Assembly (NCBI GenBank): GCA_014549065.1
Contig: JACDOX010000034.1
Coordinates: forward strand, 6,085,065-6,149,064
Source: Cardinalis cardinalis
Taxonomy: Eukaryota; Chordata; Aves; Passeriformes; Cardinalidae
DNA: 64,000 nt
Direction of reading: 5' to 3'
Shown here: positions 12,101 to 25,346 of the stretch, one piece after another
How the letters are laid out: each line of letters begins with the position of its first letter
Position numbering within the stretch: the stretch's first letter is position 1
Made by a program: the position numbers and the translations under genes
The notes under the pieces: model-generated
What the model was told of the DNA's origin: nothing
The model's database searches: none
What the model saw: the letters and a program-made list of their open reading frames with translations, nothing else

Positions 12101-13050
12101 TTTCATGGTTTTATTGGTCTGTATCTTTTTTCTCATGTGGTGGCATGTGGAATAGGTTAAAAAATATTTAATATGTTTGCAATATAACCTTATTTTCAAT
12201 GATAAACATAAAAGACAACTTTCATGATGTNTAAGTAGTCATGAGTACAACACACACTAATGGAAGACTATCAGATATTTCAACATAGCTAATTTAAAAG
12301 ACCTGAGAAGAAAATCTTTAGGACCAGAGAACCTGATGAAGCAGCAATTGCTTTGCAAGCCTATAACTGATTCTCCCTAAACTCAAGGCAAGATTTTGCA
12401 TCCTGAGTCAGATATATCATAAATAAATAATGACTGAAGTTCTGCTGGATAAGGAAACATTTCCAACTGTGAACGTTTAATCTCCAATTAAACTTTTAAG
12501 AGGAAAATTTTAAACNAGCATAGCATTAAATTTAATAAAAGATAAAGATTTACCAGACTCATGTGCTTAGCTGCTTTACCCAGTGTACCTCTGCAGTATG
12601 TGTTCCTGTCCAGAAACACCACTTGTAAAGGGTTCACCTTGTCTGAACAATGGACTTGATGAGACACAAATTCTGAAGAGACACTAAGATTCTGAGCATC
12701 AGTAAAGCCACTTCTCAGTTTTGCTGGTTTTCTTTCTCTGAGGAATTTACTAGCGTTTCAGCATTCTTTGTCTGCGGTGTTTACTTTTGCTACTCAGTAC
12801 TCCCACTGAGGCCAGTCTGAATTTGTCTTGCAATACCATGAAGGCTGGTTTCCTACCTCAAAACATAGAGCTACATTTGCTTTATCTTTCCATTTGCTTT
12901 ACCTTGCTACTCATCCTAGCTGCTTAAGGGCATTGTGATTCCTCCATGGNAAGACTGTTCCGGCAGCACAGTGGCACTACTGAAGTGTCTACAGCAGCTG
13001 AGGAGCTGGGTTAAATGNCGATCTGTATTTCCACAAATCAAGACTGGGAT

Positions 13051-13080
13051 ATGATCAGATGTGATCAGATATGATCAGNT
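13051..13080. repeat. 10-bp tandem repeat, three units
   Basis: Three consecutive near-identical units of ATGATCAGAT, GTGATCAGAT and ATGATCAGNT. One position in the last unit is masked as N. Confidence 0.85.
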
Positions 13081-13265
13081 ATCTCAGAATTTTAATACTG
13101 CTCTCAGAGAAATGTCAATGCTAATGTGACTCTGCCCAGAATCGGGTCCACGTAGTGATGTGTCTCAAGTGGGAAAATGTATTTTGACTTCAGATCACAC
13201 ACTCTGAATTTCTTACTAATCTCTTTAACCAAAATAATACAGTAATATCTGGCCATGTTCCAGTA

Positions 13266-13310
13266 ACATTGGTAATAGCTACTGGTAATACCAATACATT
13301 GGTAATAGCT
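13266..13310. repeat. Direct repeat, 15 bp with 30-bp period
   Basis: ACATTGGTAATAGCT occurs at 13266-13280 and exactly again at 13296-13310. The spacer contains a further GGTAATA, so this looks like decayed local duplication. Confidence 0.8.
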
Positions 13311-16300
13311 GAAGATTTCCCAAGCTTCCCTCAAGACAGAAACTTGTTTCCTTATTACTGCCTAATGAAAATTTGTAAAACCTCTGGGAGGAAAAAAAAA
13401 TAAATTCTTTTTTTATCCAAATGGCTCTTCCATTGGAATGATCATGCAGCACACTTATAAAACCATAATTAGCCAACCATCAAGCAGTAAGTAAAGAATA
13501 AGCTCAGAGTACTGGTGCTTCAAGAAACAGAAACAGCAAATAATGGAATTTACTTTNCAGGTTTCCAAAATATGAAATGTAATTATCCAATGATAATATG
13601 ACCCTAGCATATTAATAAATCTTGAAGTTGAAAATTAATTATTCCTTACAAGATTAATTTGAATCTAGTGGAAAAAGAANGTGAGTTACAATCTAACAAA
13701 TTCAAATAATTTTGCTCTTCTTGATATACTTTTGCAAATAGCTGTGAAAGCTCTCTTGCCTTCATTACCTTTACAGGCCAAATCTATTTGTTAGTAGCCA
13801 AATATATGAAGAATTGTTTTCAGGAAATTAATTGCATTGGCATGTATGGTACAATCTTAATACAAAAAGAAGATGCAGAGTCACAGAATAGTAAACCAAG
13901 ACACTAAAATATTAATTGAGCTTCCTGTTTTTACAACTCAAATCCAAGGTGGCAGAAGAAATAAAAGTATCTTTCATAATTTTAAATGCTGTTTCTAAGA
14001 CATCTAAGCCTAGAGGCTGTGCTTTGCCTTTAACTACTGACAGGCAGATGGCCAAATTCTTTCAGGACTTATTTCTTGCTGTGGCTATCACCTTTAGGAT
14101 GCAATTGACAGGCTTTGTCCTACATTCCTTTTGTATTAGTCTCACTCTGTGACCTATTAACATGGGTTACTATCTACTTTATAATAGAAACTCTTTCTGG
14201 AAATACACAGTTTATTTACAGATAAATAAAGACTTGCAGATAGTCATACAAATTGTGGCAAAATTTAGCCTTTTTCCTCTGTTTTTTAGTCTTAACACGA
14301 CAGCTAGGAAAATGTGGAGGAGCATTTTNATCTTCATTATATCAAAATAATACTGAAGTATTATTATAACCAAAGTTATATGTTCATAAGAACACAGTCA
14401 TTTTTTGTAGAGAAGCCAGAGTTCCTCATTCCTTTTGAACTGCTGTACTCACCACTCTGCCTCAAAGGACCACCAACAAATCACAGAGTTTGAAATGTCC
14501 ACTTTTTTTTTTTTTTCAAATTTATGACACTTAAGTGCATCCTAACTTTCTAGTTTCTCCATGGGAAAGATGTAAGATTTAAATAGTCATCCTAATTCAT
14601 TCTTCATGCTTTCATTTTTCCTATTACCTTTGGGGCAGCAAAGAATAACAATCAGTTTCCATGAGTGGTCCCTTTAGCTCTTAGAATGTTAAAGAGGGTA
14701 TGTTGNGAGTAAAAAGCCAAGACTTTATGTCCAGGCATTGATTTTAGCCTCATTCAGAGCCACTTCTTTAATTAAGAAGCTATTTGAAAAGCAAACCTAG
14801 NGCTGCATAGCACAAAGTATCTGCTGCTGAATCTCTTGCTTAAGCACTGATTTTATCCCAACAAAATTTAAACAAGGTGCCTAAATTAGAAATGTAGTCC
14901 TGCAAGGTGATATTATGGTAAGAGAAAGATCTTGCTGGAAGCTNTATGAATAAGTTATAATTTCTTTAATATAGCAGCTGAGGAAGTATAAAGTGACTAC
15001 AATCTTCATGTATGTTCTTTTAAGAGAACCTGGGTCTAGGTTTGCAGAGTTTTTGAGCAGGAGTTTCAGCGTTAAAGGTTATTTACAAGGTTTTTGTCTT
15101 TTTCTTGCTAACTTAGGAATATATTTCTTTTCTATGAAGCTGCATTTTAAATATGGTAGTATATGTAATCTTTCAATGTTTAAAATGTTAATGTTTTGAA
15201 TGGAAAATCATGCACATATTACAGTCATGTCAGTTTNCTCATAGTAGTCAACGCTAAGATATGTTGATTTCTCCAATAGTTCTTTGCTATGGGACCTATC
15301 CCTGAAAAAGGTTTAATTTAAAAGAAGTGGAAATCTTAATCCAAGCTCAGTTTTATGTTTTTGTAAGGTCAGAATCTACAGTGTGGTAACACATCACTAC
15401 TTCAGTCTGAAGCGTAAAAACAAACTATGTCTTCTATTCAATGTTTTCATTCCTATGAAATCCAAACACATGGGTTGATGGGGGGTGGCAAGGAGGGGAT
15501 GTTGGCTTTTTTCTTTAATGACAGAAGTTAATTCAGATTACCCACATACAAAACTGACAAAGACAAGACTCAAATGGTATTATTCTAAGTCTACTAGCAG
15601 GACTTTTACTTTATCTTCCTCAAACCATTTTGAACTATTGGCAAAATTTTATAGATGGCTATAACTCCTCAATTATATAGCACCTTAAAATCATTATTCT
15701 TAAGCTGTNCTGGTGTCCCTGCTTTTTACCATCAAGCCACAATTACCAAAGGTGGATTNGCAAGATTATTGTGGGAGATGCAAAGTTCTATGGACAAATA
15801 AAATGTGTGATCGTTTATTTGGCACAATTCTGTAATGTCAGCAACCGTTTCATTTGAACAGTTTGAGATTTCATTAAATGATTGACTCTAAAAACAACAC
15901 CTGTGAGAGATGCCCAGTGATAGTATCTTTCCAAACTTTGAAACATATTCAAACATGTATTCGTAAAAAAAAATAATTAAAAAGTGCACTTGAAAAAGTA
16001 TAAAAATTTTTTCAGTACATACCAAAAAAACCCTCCTTTTATTTTTACCATGACTGCACTGGTGTTTTTGATAAGCTAGAGAGTTATTTTCCTCTGCTTG
16101 TACATGGAAGTCTCATGGTAGAACCATGATCATGAAGTAACTTCTGATCATAAATTTTATTCCTGCAAATACTTTGCCTCTCCTGTAAGACTTTCCATTT
16201 AATGGTAAGAAAGCAGCTAGCAGTGACACTATTTGTTTGGAAATGAGCTGTGCAGGCTTCTCCAGATTTTGACTTCAAAACAGAAGTGTAAATGTTAGGT

Positions 16301-17471
16301 ATGTTTGCTTTATATATTTGGCTCTCCTTTGCTTCAGTCTTATACAGACTTCCTCTTTTCACTCCATGACAGTGACTGAAGGAAAAGTAATTTCTGACAC
16401 TTCCATAAAAGTTTAAATATGTCTCTTAGAGACACCTCTGCTTCTCATAACTAAGAGAAAGTCTCTACCTTCAGCTCATCTTTCAAGATCCCATTTTCTC
16501 TCNTCAAATTGTTCTATGGTTTCAAAAGCAACTCAACAGCAGCATTAATGTTTCCAGGAACTGGCATTTCTAATAGGCATACCTCTGATTTTAGGAATGC
16601 AAGGAACAAAATTTGGGGTTGTTTTTTCTTTTCATTCCTCATAATGAGCACTGGAATTATACAGAAATGTAAAATCATACTATGAAAATGGGAAGTGAAC
16701 TATTTGGAACAAAAAGATGGTCACTTAAACTGAGACAAAAAATATGGTCCTATACATATCTCCTAACTGAGGCATAAAATATGTTTCCAAGAGAAAAATG
16801 TGGAGATATTAGAGAGTCACTTTGTACTGCNAATTGCAAGTCCTGTTTTCCCTTTTGGAAAGGTGAAGCAGCACATCTGGAGATTGCATAGACACAGATG
16901 AGCAGGAAGACTAGTAAGGCAGTGTCAGGTGTGGGAGAGCATGCACCTGAGTTACAAAATGTTTCAGAGTTATCTTTTCATTGTTATTTTGAGGTGCTTT
17001 TAAAAGCCTGGAATAGGATTAATTTTATCAGATGAATATATAAGTAGTGNAATTCTGCGTCTGAGCCTGCCATATGCTGCCTTTAATTGAATAATAGAGA
17101 AAAACAGGTTTTCTGAGGAGCAGTTCATCTCCTTCTACAGTAGATGTCTAAAATTTGTTAAAAGGGAGGCTAAAGGTAATTAGTGTAGGTAAACACATTT
17201 ATGCCATAAACTTCTAAAGCTAAGTGAGGTAAATCCCACATTCCCACCTTACATTTTTGGAAACTTTATTTTCCTAAGTTTTTTTTTTAAAAAAAGAGTT
17301 TTGAGAAATTATTTTGGTTTAGTCGAAACTCTAATTTCAGTAAAAAAAAATTGATGGTCAACTGTGGACTAGCTCTAAATGGCACTTGAAATCTATACCA
17401 AAACACTGTTTTAAATACATTTTAAAATTTTGATTGGTTGGTCTCAAATTAAAACTATTTTACTTTATACC

Positions 17472-17744
17472 CATGGAATCCTAGAATATTTTGTATGATT
17501 TAAAGGTCATCTGGCTCCAACTCCTACTCCATGAGCTGGTACGCCTTCCACTAGATCGCACTTCTCTAAGCCCCATCCAGCCTGATCTTGAACGCGTCCA
17601 GGAATGGGGCTTCCAGAACTTCTTTGGGAAACCTGTTCCAGTGCCTCACCACCCAGTAGGTAAAGAATTTCTTCCAAATATCTAATTTAAGACTACCCTC
17701 TTTCAGTTTANGGCCATCACTTCTGGTCCTGTCTCTACATGACC
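17472..17744 (-). mobile_element. CR1 LINE 3' end
   Basis: Minus-strand CR1 tail. The plus strand shows a degenerate terminal octamer ('catggaatcctagaat'), then 'ccttccactagatcgcactt', 'ccatccagcctgatcttgaa' (17574), 'ggaaacctgttccagtgcct' (17628), 'taaagaatttcttccaaata' (17661) and 'cctctttcagtttanggcca' (17697). Length and motif order are typical of 5'-truncated avian CR1. Open frames within it on both strands are fragments of the repeat, not genes. Confidence 0.93.
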
Positions 17745-19829
17745 TTGGTTTTTTGTGTTTTACTGTGTAGATTTTCCGCAAATCCTCTTGAACACTGAAA
17801 GTTCTTTACTACATATTTTGGAGCTAAATTAAATGATGTGTAGTTTCCCACTGGGCTCATGGTTTTTTCATTTCTAGATAATGGCAGTGCATTGGCTCTT
17901 TGCAGGTATAAGGGTCTTTTCTGCCACTTAGTGAACAAGTATAGCTGTCATCTACTACTAGACATTCCAGTTCAAAGACCACAATGTTGCTATTCACTCT
18001 TGTTTTTCAAAGATATTCAAGCATACAAACTCAACATATTTGTTATAATCTTCTTTATATATATGTTTACTTGCATTNATAAAACAGTTTTACTATTTGC
18101 CATTTTTGGTGAAGCTTTTCATGTTGATTAAAAATAAGATTCCAATTTTTTTCCTATTAAATTAAGTCTCCAAAACCTTACTGTTTTCAACAGTGCAGAA
18201 GCTGTACCCTAAATACCTCACTTCTTCTTAAGTTTTAACAGTGCTGCCCTTGTGCCTGGGCTAAAAACTTGCAATTCAGCTACTCTCTTTTTCAATATCT
18301 ACTTTTACCTTAAATCATCTTAATTTGCTTTACAGCCAGTAGGAAGGTATTCATAGCTCAGAGCAATGACCAATTTAGACCAGTGAGCAATTTAGACATT
18401 GCTTCAGAAGAATAAATTTCACTTAAGAAGTGTCGGGCTCTGTTCACTAGAGCAATCTATGAGATTAGGTGAGATGTAAGTATCNATGTCATAGACCCTC
18501 ACACTCAATTCAATTTTCTAAATAAGTATTTAGTATCAACTGGAATGTCCCAAGGTATTCACCTGGTCTCCAGCTGCCAGTCCAGAATGGTGAAAATCTC
18601 TTTTACTTTGTCATATGTCAGCGCCTTAAAAATGGCTCAACTGCTCTGTAGATCCCTAGANAGATATTTTAGATAACTGAATTATATTCCTACTCTCATC
18701 TCTCTCCTATCTCTCCTACAGGGCTGGCTTCAGCTCTATGTTGAGATTTCTACGTGTCTATATGTAGATGTGTCTGTGTGAAGTGGTCTAAACTGCAGCC
18801 ATCAGCTGGGGTCAAATTTATCTAACAGGACAAAGGTTGGAGGTAGATGTTCAGCTCATCTTGANGTGCATATTAGGGCTCGAATCAATTGATTCAGCAG
18901 ATTAATCTACTGCAAATTGAGGAATCTTGTTTGACNATTGCAAGCTGATCTGGAATATCTGGTATCTTTCAGGTCCTGTGCCCCAACTGCCACTCTCATG
19001 CAGGTGTACTGGATAGTCTAGCAAATGCACTCTGTCATCACTGGAAGACAATGTAGTGAAGCTATTCTTCTGTGAATTCTTTTTCTGGAAGAAAACATAT
19101 AAATCCCACTCTGTGCACTCAAAATTAGTTGTGATTATAATTTTATGCTCTGTCACTTAACGGTCTGGCCATTTATTTTTTTTACTTCCTTTTAATATGC
19201 TTTTGTCTTTATATTAATCTGCTCAGTGCAGTCAGATTAAGGCAGGATTTTTGTGTGCTNTTAGTTTATTTTTGAGCTGAGCTATATTTCCTGCTCCAGG
19301 CTTACTCTTAGTTACCTTCAGAAGTGAGCTCCCAAACTTGAGATAATGTTAGCCACAGCAACAATGATTTTTTACTTCTGGGACACATTTCCTAATCGTG
19401 CTTTGAGCATGAGGTAACTGAGATGTAGTCACCTCATTAAATAGCTCCACAATCACAGCCTAAATTTTTTCTGTGGGTATGTCCCTGTTGCCTGCAGTTT
19501 TACATCATTATTGTGTTTTACTTAGCACTGAAGTATAAACTACATGACCTTACCACGATGAAAAAAATATGCCAGTACAGTAAGATTTGTGCTCTGAGTC
19601 TGTTCTCACACTGTTGGAAAACAGATTTCACATGAGAATCCCTTCATCATTAAATTAGATTAAACTTTGTAACTCCTTTTTAAAAAATGGCTGATCATGT
19701 GTGACCTTATGTGGTACCAGGTCATTGCCNCAGAGCTTTTCAGAAGACAGACACTTGCTGCCAGGCACAGCTATCCTCAGCTGAGCCTGANCCAACACAT
19801 TGTCTCCATCATACTATATTTCTTGAAAA
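17745..19829. other. Non-coding stretch, no gene seen
   Basis: Ordinary AT-rich sequence. Two small palindromes sit side by side: GAATCAATTGATTC (18882-18895) and AGATTAATCT (18899-18908). These resemble homeodomain-type AT cores, but single sites of this kind occur by chance. Confidence 0.55.
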
Positions 19830-20166
19830 TCATGCAATCATAGGATTATTTAAGTCAAAAGAGATCTTGAAAATCATCAAGTTCTATCCCTTCCAACATG
19901 GATAGAGGTATCTTCCACTAGGCCAGATTGCACAGAGCCCCATGCAGCCTAGACTTGAACATGTCTGGGAATAGGGCTTCCACAACTTCCCTGGGAAACC
20001 TGTGCCAGTTTCTCNCTACCCTCACAGCAAGGAATTTCTTACAAATACATAATCTAAGCCTAGNCTCCTTCAGTTTAAAGCCATCAGCCCTTGTCCATGC
20101 ACTTGTAAAAAGTCCCTTGTTAGATGCTGGGACATGCTGTAAGTTCCTTTGCTTCTCCAGGCTTAA
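19830..20166 (-). mobile_element. CR1 LINE 3' end
   Basis: Minus-strand CR1 tail. The octamer end is weakly kept ('caatcataggattattt'). It then shows 'tcttccactaggccagattg' (19911), 'cctgggaaacctgtgccagt' (19999), 'cagcaaggaatttcttacaa' (20025) and 'ccttcagtttaaagccatca' (20068), ending near 'gcttctccaggctta'. The longest open frame of the window (164 codons, minus strand, 19918-20412) runs across this repeat and is best explained as a chance frame through non-coding CR1 sequence. Confidence 0.93.
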
Positions 20167-20310
20167 AGAAAGAAGGAAACAGAAAAGACAGTGGGGAGAG
20201 AAAGAGGGAGAGGCAGATAGAAAAAGCAGACTATACCCATGGATACAGTGGAAGCTGACTGGTTCTTCTTTACCCTGGGCCTCATGAGGAGAAGAGGAAG
20301 GCAGACATGG

Positions 20311-20608
20311 ATCCCTTCTCTGTGGTGACCAGTGACAGGATGTGAGGAAATTGACCTGAGGATGTGTCAGAGGAGGTTTATGTTGGATATTAGGAAAAGA
20401 ATCTTCACCCAAAGAGTGGTTGGGCNCTGGAACAGGCTCCCCAGGGAAGTGGTCACAGCACTAACCTCACAGAGCTCAAGAAGCATTTGGAGAATACTCT
20501 CAGGCTTGGTGTGATCTTTGGGGATGGTGCTGTGCAGGGCCAGTAGTTGCAATTGATGGTCCTTGTGGGTNTCTTCCACCTCAGCTTATTCTGTGCTTCT
20601 GCGATTCT
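20311..20608 (+). mobile_element. CR1 LINE 3' end
   Basis: Plus-strand CR1 tail in opposite orientation to the copy 145 bp upstream. Motifs: 'gaccagtgacaggatgtgag' (20327), 'ttggatattaggaaaagaat' (20383), 'ggaacaggctccccagggaa' (20430), 'tgctgtgcagggccagtagt' (20528), and a weak terminal 'tctgtgcttctgcgattctt'. The 'gctgtgcagggccag' segment marks a different subfamily from the copies at 6788 and 17472. Confidence 0.92.
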
Positions 20609-23600
20609 TGTTGGAGAGGGTCTCAAGGTTGTTAAAAGCTTGTCAATATTTATATATTTTTACNAACAAAGAAATGAATCCTACATATTTCTCTTATTCT
20701 GTTGGTTAAAGATTCCATCACTTCAAATGCTAATTAGTCCCATGCAGAGTTTTCCTCTTGTTTTGAGTCAGCAGATTTCTTCAGTCTATGGGTTGTGATT
20801 GGTGGTTGCACTCTGCCCCTGCCAGAATTACCTTTTATTGAGAGGGAGTTGATTTCAACACAGTTTATGAATTGGCTTTCCTTGTGGTCCATAAATTCTG
20901 CATTGCTTTTGTCCATTATCAGTAATGCATCCTTTTCCCCCCCAGCTTTGTTAACATTNGGACAATAGTGCCACCTTTATCTTATCTCAAGTTCCTGTCA
21001 CAGTGGCTTAGAACAGTCCAAGCTCCATGGAGGCATATTTGAGGTTACTTCAGTGGATGCAGATGTNATCTGTCTCATAACCTGGGCTGGACTTTGTTTG
21101 ACTCTGATATGTGTATGAGCAGTTGCTTCTCTGCACTGTTCGTCACAGTGGGAATTTTTGTCTGTATGCATTACCCAGGATGTGCCAGCTAGACATTGCC
21201 CAGCCNGGAGTTAGCACCATCCTGTCACTCCATTCTATGCTTTTCTCNTGGTGAAGTGGCCTAGACAGTGTTTGGGAAAGGCAACGGTGCANTTCAAGTC
21301 TCTACAGATGGATCTTCTTCAGTCTGCAGGGCATTAAAATGGTTCTGCAAGGGTACTGCAAGAAAAGACTTTTCCTCTTGCAGGTCCTTGAAATCTCAAA
21401 ACAGATTTGTAGGAGGAAAAATTTCTAAAGCATGTTGAAAGTCTACTAGGACAACTAAACAGAAAGCTTTGGATTGATGCACAGTTTATTTTCTGACTGA
21501 AGTTTCTCCAGAACTGTGTGTTCCCCACTGTGCAAATTTATTACTCGCAGCCTTTGGGATTTGTTTGTTTCCCTTTCAGTTTCTGCTGCTGACTATACTT
21601 CAGCTATGCCATCTGTTGTTCTTCTTTCCTCTTTCTTAGTGTTTCTTTTTCCCTGTGTCCTCATTCCAGGCTACATTAACTGCTTTGTGTCTCAAAGGGT
21701 ATTTAGGAACTTTCAGCTATACTCCGCTACTGTCAAGTGCCAGTGCTGGAGAACTCTGAGTTCCTTTTCACATCCTCCAAAAAGCATGAAATGACTTTAA
21801 AATATAAATTATTTTTAGTCTTCTGGTGGGTATCTTCATCTATACTTGGTTCTTTCACCTCGATTGCAAAATGTACGTGGGTGTTTTCTTTCTACCCCAA
21901 GGACAGATTTTCCTATCTCAGTATTGACAGCTCTTGAAAAAGAAGTTTTTCTCAGAGTTAGGATTTTTTTTAATCCTTATTCACTGAAATAATCTAATTC
22001 AAGAGAATTCTTAGTTTTCATTTTAAAACATTTTTCCAGATCCTTTTTTTGAAAAGACAGAGTGGAAATTTTGCCACAAATATACCCAGTATGAACATGG
22101 GCTGGAAGATTGGAACACTGAATCAATAACTGACAAGGAAAAATTTCTTAACTCTCACAATTTCTAAAGAAATAACGCAACTGAATAATTTAAAAAAATA
22201 TTATAGATGTTTATTATCCACGTTTTAAGGGATATAAATCTGTTCTCAGGTGTAAATTTNGAGGGACAGCTGGAATAAAACTGAATTATTTCAATTTTTT
22301 GAGATTGAATTTGTGTCACACCATGTATGCTCTATATTTAGTCTTAAAGAGCTTGCTTTTTAAAGCAAGCCACAGTCACTTTAAANGCTTGTGAGTGCAT
22401 GGAGTGCTGGGACGCTGTGTTAGTGTAGTAATGTGCATTTACTCTATTGTTTGGATTCTTGTGTGTGCTTAGTATCTTATATCCTCTGTGCACAACATTA
22501 TTTACCTCTATGCAGTAACTAGGGTGACTTCATGAATCATAGTTTAAGCAAGAGGGAAAACACACTGAGCTGCTTTAATAAGGAGATACTGAATAAAGAA
22601 GTACCTATTTTGTATATAGCTGCATAATAATAAATTTGTTACGAATAAATGCTCTGCAGTTTTGCAGAGTATCACATTTTCTTGCTTTCTTGCCTATAAA
22701 CTATGATTTTATATTGAAACCCCAGTCTTTGGTGAGAGAACTCTTGACACAAAAAGCCTGGCCTATTCATTCTTCTACTTCCTATAATGACACAAATAGC
22801 AACTGATAAATTGCAAAAGATTTGCCACCTGGGCAGAAAGAGAAATTATATGAAAGGATATAACATGTATTTGTGCTATTTACAGGATCTTGTACTGTCA
22901 TGTGGACTTTTTAAATGATTATTTGATTGGTTTTTATTGTAGAGGTGGAGATNGCTGCCCTTTAACATTTTTCAGTTGTTAAAGCATATATGTTGAAATG
23001 AGTCTCCTCAGCAGAAGAGGTCAGCAAGTGTATTAATGCAAGTATTAGAAAACTTGATCAGCTNAACAAGTCAAACTATTTACACTGACTATATAATGTA
23101 AGCTCTGCTACACTGTAAATTATTGTCTTCTACCTTTTGAATATGGCAAGCAGTTGATAAAGCCCTCTGAGGAATTTGCCACCCCTCTGCTTATCCATCT
23201 GTCCTACCATCTCTGGCTTTTGGAGAAACAGCTGTCTTTAAATTTTATACAGTAATCTATGCCAAAGGAATGCATGCATTACTAGAGCTAGTATTGTCTT
23301 GAGCATCCTAAAAGTGATTAATTTTTAACAGGTTTCAAGAGATGCATTCATTTATCCAATAGGCTGAACAATAAGCATGGACTGTGGAAGGTAGATTACC
23401 TCCTGTTTTTTCAGTTGTTAGGTAGCTGATAAATCCCCATGGAAAAATAAAATATTTATTCCAAAGTTTCTGTCAGTGTCATACAAAATCACAAATGCCA
23501 TTCATAATGAAGAAATAGCAGCAATGTCATACTGTTTTGAGCAAATGCACAGTGGATAAACTTCAAAGCTCAACAGTTTATTCCAATAGGAAAATTAGAT

Positions 23601-24807
23601 TTTTTGAAAATTGAAACAGTCATCCTGTTAGTATGCTGCATCATACAATCCATAGTATTTACATACTGCTGTTATTGAATCAGTGCTTTGCAGTTTTGCG
23701 GTTTAACAAGTAACAGGAGCTATGACACATTGAAGAGAGAAAATAATTGCTCAAAATATGACGTGTATAGTCACTTGAATGGGATTCACTATGTCTAAAG
23801 GTGGAACTTGACTACCTAACTTAGGCAGCTGGGGATTTTATACAAAGTCAAGGGTACTTCCCACTACAGCCTTCATCGATCACAAGAGAATAACATGAAT
23901 CTCCCACAGACCTTGAATCATGCTTTTGACCCTTGTGTAAATGCCTTAGGTGCACTAGGGCACCTTATATGCCATTACAGAGCTATCAGCTTATGAATGT
24001 TGATCTAGGTGACCACAGTATCTGCCCTTGACCTAGTCATCCTATTTTACTGTTCATGGAAGAAAGAAGACAAAAAAATATCAGGACATCATTTGTATTA
24101 CTGTGCTGTGAGTAGTGAACTGCCTGCTAAAATGCTTATTGCTCTTTGCTGTATGAGGAGCTTAGTGCTCAGCTCAGATNCAGATTTATACATAGTCAGA
24201 CGAATCCCAGGCTTTTTTATGAATAAATGAAAAGTGCCTGTTGAAAATATTAAGACATTGGCCATCTAGATCCCCTTCTCGATTGAAAAGGTAATCCAGA
24301 GAAACTCTAATCTCAGAAAGCTTTAGCTTCCTGGTCATTTTTAGAAAGAAACAGATCAATCCAATTACTCGATTAGTATGAAAAGATGTTATAACATCCA
24401 CTTATACTATTTAGCATGGGCACTTATTTCATCCAAGTGGTAAGTGTGCTTGGATCCCTGAAGTGTGCTGCTATTCCTTTTGAAAGAAAATTAGTGGGCA
24501 ACAGACAAGAGAGTAGTAAATTACCTTAATCTCCTTTTGATTACAAATGTGCAGTTCCTGCAGACAGGCATTGCTGAGTGGATTTTAATACTAGAGCAGC
24601 ACAAACCTGGTGTGCACCTTAGGAATTGAAAGGTAAAATTGCTCTTGCTTGGGCAAGACAGGCTTGGCTTTTTCTCAGCAAAAAAACCCCATACTTTGGT
24701 ACAGCTTTCTTATCTTGTTGTCAGTGGGATCCTTTCCTGGAAACTGCCAGTGTGATGACTTTTCCTAATATGAATACTTAAATAATATTTTACTCTTAAA
24801 GCACTTA
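20609..24807. other. Non-coding AT-rich stretch, about 4.2 kb, no gene seen
   Basis: No mobile element was recognised. A patch of higher GC and N density lies around 20990-21310. A perfect short palindromic hairpin, GCTTGCTTT-TT-AAAGCAAGC, lies at 22351-22370. A patch near 23780-24000 ('gactacctaacttaggcagc') faintly recalls ancient amniote repeats but is too weak to call. Confidence 0.55.
22351..22370. repeat. Short palindrome (9-bp arms, 2-bp centre)
   Basis: GCTTGCTTT and AAAGCAAGC flank a central TT. It could extrude as a cruciform. No further context was seen. Confidence 0.7.
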
Positions 24808-24812
24808 CTGAC
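24808..24812. repeat. Target-site duplication, left copy (CTGAC)
   Basis: The five bases CTGAC precede the outer ERVL LTR and are repeated exactly at 25966-25970, beyond both LTRs. A 5-bp duplication is the usual size for ERVL. Confidence 0.8.
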
Positions 24813-25346
24813 TGTACTGCTTTTGACTGGGACAGAGTTAAATATATTCATAGTAGCTGATACAGGGCTATGATTTGTGCTGAATCCAGTGTTGATAACA
24901 TAGGGATGTTTTCATTACTGCTGAGCAGGGCTTACACAGAGTCAAAGCCTTTTTTGCTGCTCACCACGCCCCACCAGTGCAGAGGTTGAGGGTACACAAG
25001 TCATTGGGAGGGACTTAGCTGGGACAGACAACTCCAGCTGACCCAAGGAATGTCCCATAATGTCCCGTGCTCAGCAATAAAACTGGAGAGAAGAGGCTGT
25101 CAGGCTGGCATTGCTCTGGAACTATTGCTGTGTATCTGTTAATTGGTGCAGAGCAATTATTTTCTTTTGCTTCACCCATTTTCCTTGTAGTTTCCTTCCC
25201 TTCCCCTCCCTATTTCCTTTTTTTTTTTTTTTAATTATTAACTGTCTTTATGATCTCAATCCACAAATTTTCTCATGCTCACCCTTCCAAATCTACCCCA
25301 TCTTGCTATGGGGGAGCAAGCAAGTGGCTGTGCAGGGATTAATTGC

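Larger units (their letters stand above)
9195..17471. other. Non-coding AT-rich stretch, about 8.3 kb, no gene seen
   Basis: The longest stretch in the first half without a recognisable mobile element. It contains small tandem duplications (13051-13080, 13266-13310) and a T14 run (14503-14516). Open frames of up to about 100 codons (for example 11143-11445 plus) show no recognisable protein features. Unrecognised ancient repeats or conserved non-coding elements could be hidden here. Confidence 0.55.

Noticed and set aside
19918..20412. 164-codon minus-strand open frame, the longest in the window
   Set aside because: It runs across a CR1 3' tail and the adjoining spacer, contains interrupted codons at Ns, and has no recognisable domain; a chance frame through repeat sequence.
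23780..24000. Ancient amniote repeat ('gactacctaacttaggcagc')
   Set aside because: The match is limited to one short motif without the symmetry seen at 48719-48896.
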